Shown: one piece after another, positions 58,024 through 64,000 of the stretch
Layout: each line of letters begins with the position of its first letter
Numbering within the stretch: the stretch's first letter is position 1
NCBI GenBank assembly: GCA_009760855.2
Contig: WPIO01000040.1
Location: 1,700,001 to 1,764,000 of the forward strand
From: Cristatella mucedo
Lineage: Eukaryota > Bryozoa > Phylactolaemata > Cristatellidae
Length of the DNA: 64,000 nucleotides
Direction of reading: 5' to 3'
The notes under the pieces: generated by a model
What the model saw: only the letters and a program-made list of their open reading frames with translations
Databases searched by the model: none
Told to the model about the DNA's origin: nothing
Program-made: the position numbers and the translations under genes

Positions 58024-59442
58024 CTAATTAGGTGTTTTTAAGTTCTTTTTAAATGTGGTCAAGTCAGGGAATGTTCTGACGCAGGTCGGGAGGAAGTTCC
58101 AGGCTTTGGCTGTATACGAACTAAATGCACGGTCTCCAAAGGATTTGAGGTTTGCACGAGGTATTTGTAGACTGTTGGATTCCGAAAAGCTGGTGGTACG
58201 ATGCTTGGCCTGGTGGGGGAGTAGATCTAAGAGATAGGCTGGAGCCAAAGAATGAAGTGACCAGAAAGTGAGCGACAAAACCTTGAAGTCAATCCGTTGC
58301 TTGACTGGTAGCCAGTGCAGGTCGGCGAGAAGTGGTGTGATGTGGCAACTGCGATGCTCACGACAGACAAGCCTCGCTGCGGAGTTTCCCACCAGCTGCA
58401 ATCGCCTGATTGCACATCCCGGTAGGCCAGTAAGCAGTGAGTTGCAGAAGTCGAGACGGGATGTCACGAATGCATGGACCAACTTAGATGTGGTATCCTT
58501 ATCTAAACCAGCCCAAATTTTACCAATGTTATGTAGCTGAAAGTAGGCAGACTTAAATGTGGAGCTGATGTGGTCGTCTAACGAGAGGTCACTTTGGAAC
58601 ATGACACCTAGATTTCGGGCTGATTCAACAGGAGATAAGCTGGTAGAGCCAATTTTGATCGTCAGCCTTTCCAATTTCTGAATCACATTGGGATTGCCCA
58701 TAACTAGTAAGTTAGTTTTATCATCGTTTAGTTTTAGAAAATTTGCTGCCATCCATGTGCGGATGTCATCAATGCATGCAGCAAGTGAGTTGAGAGAATT
58801 TGGGGTGCTCGAAGGCTGGGAGGCATCAAAGCAAAGGTACAACTGAGTGTCATCCGCATAGAAGTGGAAGCGTAAACTGTGCTTGGCAATCACATCAGCA
58901 AGAGGGAGAGTATAAACCATGAACAGAACCGGACCTAGCACGGAGCCCTGAGGTACCCAATATTTCAGAGGTACCTCGGATGATCTTTGTCTATTCACGT
59001 CAATACTCTGGAGTCTCCCACTGAGATAGGAACTGAACCACTGCAGAGCAGCGCCAGTGATGCCCAGGCGAGATGGGAGGCACTCTAGAAGAACTTTGTG
59101 ATCGATAGTATCAAAAGCTAGCAAAAGATCGAGCAAAACAAGCAGAGACACTCTACCCATGTCTGTATTCCTAAATAGGTCGTTGTATACCCTAAGCAAT
59201 GCTGATTCTGTGGAGTGATTAGCTCTAAAGCGGGACTGGAAGTTACTAGCAAGGTGTGAGGTTTTGATATATGAGTTCAGCTGTTCCGCCACGACCCGTT
59301 CCAGTGTCTTCGATAAGAATGATAGAAGGGAGACTGGGCGGTAGTTGCTTAAGTTCTCTTGGTCTAGTGTCGCTTTCTTGAGAAGTGGTTTGTCTACAGC
59401 TTTTTTGAAAGGTGCTGGGACATGACCTGAGGCTAATGACAT
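58024..59442 (-). CDS. LINE-A reverse transcriptase and C-terminal domain, open 472 codons
   Basis: RNA-directed DNA polymerase of a CR1/L2-like retrotransposon. Counting from the ATG at 59442: [19 protein letters not shown] near residues 33-51; motif [10 protein letters not shown] near 107-115; motif [14 protein letters not shown] near 162-174; catalytic FYADD near 194-198 (YADD 195-198); thumb region [12 protein letters not shown] near 246. The C-terminal domain follows with [15 protein letters not shown] and [19 protein letters not shown]. The ATG is probably not the original start: the frame continues upstream beyond a TGA at 59461-59463 into the linker. All visible catalytic residues are present. 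Motif A has LLL where relatives have LSA. The enzyme would act in target-primed reverse transcription, but without a complete endonuclease this copy should not be autonomous. Confidence 0.88.
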   Translation of the reverse strand: MSLASGHVPAPFKKAVDKPLLKKATLDQENLSNYRPVSLLSFLSKTLERVVAEQLNSYIKTSHLASNFQSRFRANHSTESALLRVYNDLFRNTDMGRVSLLVLLDLLLAFDTIDHKVLLECLPSRLGITGAALQWFSSYLSGRLQSIDVNRQRSSEVPLKYWVPQGSVLGPVLFMVYTLPLADVIAKHSLRFHFYADDTQLYLCFDASQPSSTPNSLNSLAACIDDIRTWMAANFLKLNDDKTNLLVMGNPNVIQKLERLTIKIGSTSLSPVESARNLGVMFQSDLSLDDHISSTFKSAYFQLHNIGKIWAGLDKDTTSKLVHAFVTSRLDFCNSLLTGLPGCAIRRLQLVGNSAARLVCREHRSCHITPLLADLHWLPVKQRIDFKVLSLTFWSLHSLAPAYLLDLLPHQAKHRTTSFSESNSLQIPRANLKSFGDRAFSSYTAKAWNFLPTCVRTFPDLTTFKKNLKTPN

Positions 59443-59460
59443 GTTAATGATGTTAGTTTT

Positions 59461-60395
59461 TCATGGCAGCATCAGATCGATGCAACGTAGGAGCAGGACA
59501 GTGGGAATAGGGTCCAGAGGACTTGTTGTCTTCTTTGATCGGGATACGAACTTCAGGACGAGATCACTAGTGACCTGCTTAAATGTAGACACTGAGGTGC
59601 AGCCAGGAATCGGGGAACAACATTCTCGTGGGGATGTTGTCATCGCAGGGACGGACTTCGTGATCTTGTCTATCTTCTGCACAAAGAATCGAGAGAAGCG
59701 ATCGGCTAGATCATCACAAGGGACATCAGGTAAGGAGCTTATCTGGGAGCGGTTGAGGAGACGGTTCATCGTCAACATCAGCATTTTTAGATTGTGCATC
59801 TGTGATTCAGCAATGCTTTTATAGAACCTAGACTTGGCCTTTGCTAGGATCGATTGGTACGACCTACAGCAGTCTTCATTTGCCTGTCGAAGGACAGTCA
59901 GTCCTGATCTTGTGTATTCTTTTTCACGCTTGGGCTTAGTAGACTTCGCTAGTTCAATGTCTGTGGTAAACCATAGGCCGTCCGGGTGAGGGCGCACAGT
60001 TCGCTTTGTCAGAGGTGCAAACTCGTCAAGCGTGTCAGCTAGTGTCATGTTGTAGCTATCTACCAATGATGACAGATCTTAGGGAGGACTGAGCAGCAGA
60101 GGCAAAGCAGATATTCTTGCACTGACAGCATCGATGTCAAGGGTCTTGAGGTTTCGCGATTAACAGGTTATATTTTAGAGGCGGAGGTGGGCACACACTG
60201 TAGATTGAATGAGATCTGCATGTGGTCAGATAAGCAGGATTTGGTAATAATTGGCGATGACAAAGTGCAGTTGTATGAGAAAATCTGGTCGAGTGTATGA
60301 TCCTCGATGTGAGTAGGGCCATGCACATGAGCCACAAGAGACAATGAGTCAGTCAATGCACGAAATTCGGGATTTATTTCACGGCGGTCGGTTGC
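59461..60395 (-). pseudogene. LINE-A endonuclease C-terminus and linker
   Basis: Upstream continuation of the reverse transcriptase frame. 59461-60066 is open and reads LDEFAPLTKRTVRPHPDGLW and RSYQSILAKAKSRFYKS, then DDLADRFSRFFVQKIDKI and SPLDPIPTVLLLRCIDLMLP. A TGA (59461-59463) interrupts the frame seven codons before the downstream ATG. Further upstream RNLKTLDIDAVSARISALPL runs into a stop (near 60078). After a one-base shift near 60155 the endonuclease end appears: HVHGPTHIEDHTLDQIFSYN and the typical SDHMQISFNLQ (SDH motif). The element ends near 60395 at TDRREINPEFRALTD. Confidence 0.8.
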
Positions 60396-60400
60396 AAATA

Positions 60401-60619
60401 CTCAGCCCGAAACGCTTTCCGGCTCCGGTCTTGGCTCTCCTTCGAACTTGGTCGTCGTCTGCCTGAGCATGACTTTCACGTCGTCCAAAGCGTCCAAATG
60501 TTTCGCTAAGAAGGCTGTAGCCACTGCTGGCTGGCGTATCTGATCCCTAGCTTAGATTAGGTGCGGTCTACCTCCGTAACTTGCGAGCAATTTAACCTTT
60601 AATCTAACATTAGCTCCCT
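60401..60619. other. unassigned sequence
   Basis: Short gap between LINE copies; nothing recognised. Confidence 0.4.
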
Positions 60620-61111
60620 AGTTCTGCCTCGGCTAGAATGCTGTAATTCCCTTTTGGCTGGGCCACCGAAAAAAGCCTTTAGGCCACTGCAGCTGGCGAT
60701 GAATATTACAATACAACAAGGCTAGTCTTCAAGTCCCAGAGGTTTGACCTCTCTTTGCGTCTCCTTTGCTGAAAGAGCTAGGGTGGCTGCCGGTTGATCA
60801 ACGTATTCAGAGCTAAGTACTTACGCTGACCCAAAAGGCCCGCCACAGCTTGGCTCTTCCATACCTAGCTGAACTGCTGCACCGGTTTCACCATCTTCGT
60901 GCCCCCAGTTCCGGTACGGACAATAAAATAGCTGCTCATTCCTCCGCTTAAAGACCATTGGCGACAGAAGCTTTAGCTCAGCAGGTCCTAGACTTTGAAA
61001 CTTACTTCCACAATTATTAAGCAACGAAAACTACTCTCCTGCTACCGACAATGGCACATTCTTTCCAGCGGTCCTGAGCTGCTACTTCCATGCTACCCCC
61101 TACCTCAACTG
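60620..61111 (+). mobile_element. LINE-B C-terminal domain, joined to LINE-A
   Basis: Sense. Matches the reverse complement of 34080-34620: CCTCGGCTAGAATGCTGTAA, then LPVDQRIQS-type codons (TGCCGGTTGATCAACGTATT) and GAAAACTACTCTCCTGCTAC. It ends at CTCTCCTGA and passes directly into LINE-A at TTCTGCAACTCA. Frame interrupted in several places. Confidence 0.82.
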
Positions 61112-61802
61112 CTCTCCTGATTCTGCAACTCAGTGCTCACTGGCCGACCAGCATGTGCGATCAGGCGATTGCAGTTGGTGCAAAACTCTACAGCTAGGCT
61201 TGTCTGTCGTGAGCGTCGCAGTTGCCTCATTACTCCACTTCTCGCCGACCTGCACTGGCTTTCAGTCAAGCAACGGATTGACTTCAAGGTTTTGTCGCTC
61301 ACTTTTAGGTCCCTTCATTCTATGGCTCCAGCCTATCTCTCCGACATACTCCCCCATCAGGCCAAGCATTGTACCACCAGCTTTTCGGAATCCAACAATC
61401 TAGAAATACCTTGTACAAACCTCAAATCCTTTGGAGACCGTGCATTTAGTTCATATGCTCCCAAAGCTTGGAACTCCCTCCCGACCTGCGTCAGAACATC
61501 CCCTGACCTGACCACATTTAAAAGGAACTTAAAAACACCTATTTAGGACAGCATTTAGTGGGTCCCTGTGATTCGTCCTTCACGTGCTTATGCGTGCTAA
61601 CACTGTGCATGCTGCGACTAACCACATTTGCATGCTGACCCTGTGCATGTCACCCCTAACCATGTTATTCATTTTGTTTGTTTTTCAAGCATGATTTTAC
61701 TTACCATTTAATTGCATTTCCCTTTGCAGCAAATGTAAAGCGCCTAGAAAGAGATTAAGTTCTCTGAGGGCGCTTTATCAAGTACATTATTATTATTATT
61801 AT
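61112..61802 (+). mobile_element. LINE-A copy: C-terminal domain plus 3' UTR
   Basis: Sense, entering at [19 protein letters not shown] and open to the stop at 61544. 3' UTR with all standard blocks; the terminal hairpin is clear (AAAGCGCC 61737-61744, GGGCGCTTT 61768-61776) and an ATT tail ends it. Good reference for the 3' end of the family. Confidence 0.93.
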
Positions 61803-61989
61803 GCTTCTTACTTTCTTACGTTACGTGAGATGATATCTGCTAGTTACTGAATGCGTAACAAAAGCCACTTAGGTTGTGAGTGCACTTTACGAAACTCCTG
61901 CGTTACACCCTAATAGTCACATAGTTACATAGTGTGGCTTCGTGGAGTTACAGACAGAGATACATTCATAGAGATACAGATTTGCATTC

Positions 61990-62190
61990 GTGCTGACGCT
62001 GCTCACGTTACCACTAACCAAATTTTACATGTTGACCTTGTACATGTCACCTCTCACCATGTTTGCTAGTTGACATTGTGCACGTTACTACTAACCATTT
62101 GATCATGCTTCCTGTGCAACATATGCAAAGTAGCTAAACAGTGATCAATTTCTCTGAGGTTGCTGTGCAATCGCATTATTATTATTTTAT
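61990..62190 (+). mobile_element. diverged LINE 3' tail
   Basis: GTGCTGACGCTGCTCACGTT, CATGTTGACCTTGTACATGT, TTTGCTAGTTGACATTGTGC, AACATATGCAAAGTAGCTAA and GTGATCAATTTCTCTGAGGT, then (ATT)n. Shares an extra block with 39205-39405. Confidence 0.7.
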
Positions 62191-62903
62191 TTATTACCAA
62201 TTTCATTATTAATATTTTAATTAATATTTTTATTACTGCAGCTTCGATGAGGTCAAGCCGTCTTGACCCTTTCGCTGCTGCGCAGGTGAGAATTTACTTC
62301 TAGGCGACTCGCCGCAGCACTGCTTAGCAAAATTTAATTATATATTTATTTACTGTTATTTCCCAGTTGCTTGTGCCTTGAACCGTAGAAATTCGTAGCT
62401 ATCGCTTCCCGCAGAAGTTTTTGCTTTTGTGAGCGGCACAGGCGGAGATATCTAAAATGTTTTACAATTTAGTCGCGCTAGGAAATCATTCTCTATTACA
62501 ACTTTAAACAAATGCCATGACAACTTTAAACGGCTCACGTATACCTAATTGTGCCTGGTTAGGTGAAGTCACCGAGGCAATGCACAGATCGGCATTAATA
62601 GTTGTCGACTGCAGCTAATTGTTTTTCACTTTATTGTTTTTAGTCACTTTAATTATCTTCGATTCATCCATCACGCCCACCGGTTTTGATGTAGATCAAT
62701 TTTTTAAGCCCGCCCGGTTCATTACTGAGTTACTCAGGCATTATAGGGCCAAGATGCAATATAAACAAATATAATTCACTTTCTTACGACCGCAAGTTAC
62801 GTATTCAGGCGCTTAGCACGGGCTTCGGGTGGGAGGTCGAGCCCATAACCTGTCATGAAATGCTAACATCTCGGTCTAACAAGCACCTAGAGAAACAGCC
62901 TGA
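62191..62903. other. mostly unassigned; possible decayed SINE head
   Basis: AT-rich at 62180-62235. At about 62800-62880, TTCAGGCGCTTAGCACGGGC, GGAGGTCGAGCCCATAACCT and ATCTCGGTCTAACAAGC have the order of an antisense SINE-2 head, but spacing and boxes are weak. Confidence 0.35.
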
Positions 62904-63107
62904 CTAGTGACCGTGATGGGGGGACCTTAATACAATATCATCGACGGTAGGTATTTCCAGGATTTCTTGACCAAAATCTACTTTTGGTTTCCTAAACAGT
63001 TGTTGCAAAAGCTGCTCATTGAGCCAAGATTGCAGGACTGACCTTCGTTCAAATTTTCGCATCAATTCCAAGGAGTTATCAAGGCAGCACTGTATAAGTG
63101 GCTCCAC
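62904..63107 (-). CDS. unidentified open frame, possible exon
   Basis: Minus strand, 67 codons in track terms. The translation contains QCCLDNSLELMRKFERRSVL and QSWLNEQLLQQLFRKPKVDF, then GQEILEIPTVDDIVL. It is amphipathic, compositionally like real protein and not repetitive, but I recognise no family. An acceptor-like TTATACAG lies just before TGCTGC (63096), and an internal AAGGTCAGT looks like a donor. It lies downstream of the polyadenylation signal at 63173, so it would be a different transcript or another splice form of the upstream candidate gene. Confidence 0.25.
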   Translation of the reverse strand: MEPLIQCCLDNSLELMRKFERRSVLQSWLNEQLLQQLFRKPKVDFGQEILEIPTVDDIVLRSPHHGH

Positions 63108-63172
63108 ACCTTACTAGGTTGCTACTAGCCACATAATTGGAGGAATTAACCAGCAGTTTTTTCACAAGTAAC

Positions 63173-63178
63173 TTTATT
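63173..63178 (-). terminator. polyadenylation signal AATAAA
   Basis: AATAAA on the minus strand, about 125 bases after the TGA at 63303-63305. Meaningful only if the exon chain at 63303-63851 is real. Confidence 0.35.
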
Positions 63179-63302
63179 CACCACGTGCAAAAAATGGGTA
63201 AGTCATGATCAAGACTCATACGAGTATCACCTCTAGCACACTACAAGTGGCTCCACTCTACAGTATGGCAAGGTCAAACGTGGCACCATTTGTCCAACTC
63301 GT

Positions 63303-63371
63303 TCACGCAGAATTGATGAGGTTGTTGACGTTATGCAGTTGCAACTCAAAGACCAGCTTCCACCGACATGC
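63303..63371 (-). CDS. candidate terminal exon of an unidentified host gene
   Basis: Minus strand. Acceptor TTTCTTATATTGTAG precedes GCATGTCGG. In phase 0 the exon reads ACRWKLVFELQLHNVNNLIN then SA and a TGA stop (63303-63305). AATAAA (63173-63178 on the minus strand) lies about 125 bases beyond the stop, a fitting polyadenylation signal. The phase agrees with the two upstream candidates. Family not recognised; support is from splice grammar alone. Confidence 0.4.
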   Translation of the reverse strand, partial: ACRWKLVFELQLHNVNNLINSA

Positions 63372-63491
63372 CTACAATATAAGAAAGGTGCTGCCGTAAC
63401 TAAACACGATTAATCTTAAAGGCTCCCGTATGGACGATGGTTAACTGTTACCTATTCACGAGAGCTGAAAGCCGCAGTAAAGGCAGCCACA

Positions 63492-63512
63492 TAGCACTAA
63501 AATTTAGTGCTA
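63492..63512. repeat. 21-base palindrome
   Basis: TAGCACTAAA and TTTAGTGCTA around a single A, within the putative intron. Confidence 0.8.
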
Positions 63513-63658
63513 GGTCGTGATCAGGAAAATTATTTTGCTACCCCTTAGTGTACACACTGCAATTATTTTCTGCAGGATGACGTGGAAAGTAGCAAGGCAA
63601 GGCTTCGAATACTACAGGACAAGTAGGTTTCAGGCTTCTTTCTAATATAAATGCTTAC

Positions 63659-63688
63659 CTGGGGTATCTCTGCACTTGTCCAATCAAA
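63659..63688 (-). CDS. candidate 30-bp internal exon
   Basis: Minus strand. A strong polypyrimidine acceptor (ACTTTTTTTTTAG) and donor CCCCAG|GTAAGC bound 30 bases that read FDWTSAEIPQ in phase 0 at both ends. The upstream intron would be only 56 bases, short but acceptable for many invertebrates. Alternatively it is read through from the upstream frame, which is also open here in another phase. Confidence 0.35.
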
Positions 63689-63744
63689 CTAAAAAAAAAG
63701 TACCAGCCATTATGCCCAGCTGCACGATTACTTCTTGCACTTAC

Positions 63745-63851
63745 TACTACTAGTTCTTTAAAGCGGCCATAGTTTTGACACAACGAATCAAGTAGTTCAC
63801 ATACTACACCAGTGCAACTAAATAAAAATTCTTGGACAATGTGCAGCAGAG
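63745..63851 (-). CDS. candidate 107-bp internal exon of the same gene
   Basis: Minus strand. Acceptor GCTTGCGTGCACAG and a consensus donor (GTAGTA|GTAAGTGC). It reads LLHIVQEFLFSCTGVVCELL then DSLCQNYGRFKELVV, helical and hydrophobic. It begins two bases into a codon and ends in phase 0, matching the next candidate. The remaining gene would lie to the right of the window. Function unknown. Confidence 0.4.
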
Positions 63852-64000
63852 CTGTGCACGCAAGCAGCAATTTTTAGCTGCAATGCAATGAAACCACTCG
63901 CTGGGACGCTGTGGCAGTGCTCGTCACCACTATCAGCCACATAAACAGGCCAACAGGGTAATATATACACTGCGACTTAGCGGCTTAATCAAGCTTTTGC

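Larger units (their letters stand above)
57775..60400 (-). mobile_element. longest LINE-A copy: endonuclease end, linker, RT, C-terminus, 3' UTR
   Basis: Reference copy of the family in this window, antisense, about 2.6 kb. From 5': end of the APE-type endonuclease (60168-60395), linker (59461-60150), reverse transcriptase and C-terminal domain (58024-59442), 3' UTR and hairpin (57775-58023). The 5' part of the endonuclease and any ORF1 are absent. CR1/L2-like by motif order, APE endonuclease and short ATT-type tail. Confidence 0.93.

Overview
The window reads as repeat-dominated nuclear DNA of a metazoan, most likely an invertebrate; the phylum cannot be fixed from the sequence. There is no prokaryotic gene organisation. 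Most long open frames are microsatellite read-through or fall inside retrotransposon copies. The only hint of a host protein-coding gene is on the minus strand at the right edge: three short exon candidates with good splice sites, compatible phases, a stop codon and an AATAAA signal (63173-63851). A second unassigned open frame follows at 62904-63107.

The bulk of the annotation is a network of non-LTR retrotransposons and their SINE parasites. I use local names. LINE-A is a CR1/L2-like element with about 25 copies, nearly all 5'-truncated. It has an APE-type endonuclease, a reverse transcriptase with FYADD, a conserved C-terminal domain, and a 3' UTR ending in a hairpin plus (ATT)n. The best copy is 57775-60400 on the minus strand. 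LINE-B is a second, more diverged family (34022-35640, 50985-51345, 52485-53700, 60620-61111). LINE-C is known from a distinct 3' tail (4443-4835, 18920-19745). SINE-1 has a tRNA-like head and its own tail. SINE-2 has a tRNA-like head and a tail that copies the LINE-A hairpin. A decayed piece of an unrelated R2/NeSL-like non-LTR element, with a restriction-like endonuclease, lies at 29325-30045.

Layout: 1-3340 holds long pyrimidine arrays, including an 11-bp satellite. 3340-12300 is intergenic with LINE-A tails and two LINE-A C-terminal copies. 12300-24500 holds nested SINE/LINE composites, one arm of a 13-kb-spaced inverted duplication (4989-5400 and 18190-18690) and several perfect hairpins. 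25000-33200 is rich in compound (CA)n(TA)n microsatellites, with a palindromic element of 130-bp arms and the R2-like fragment. 34000-37570 has divergent LINE-B and LINE-A copies. 38000-46000 is GC-rich blocks and microsatellites. 48980-49580 is a 124-bp tandem repeat with CCAAT motifs running into a CpG-rich block. 49700-62200 is a dense LINE cluster. 62200-64000 is the candidate gene end.

How the parts work together: LINE-A encodes the machinery for target-primed reverse transcription, and the terminal hairpin plus ATT tail is the likely recognition signal. SINE-2 carries the same hairpin, so it is inferred to borrow the LINE-A enzyme. SINE-1 lacks it and must use another partner; it repeatedly sits inside LINE 3' regions. 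All copy boundaries were placed by eye and are good to roughly 10-30 bases unless stated.
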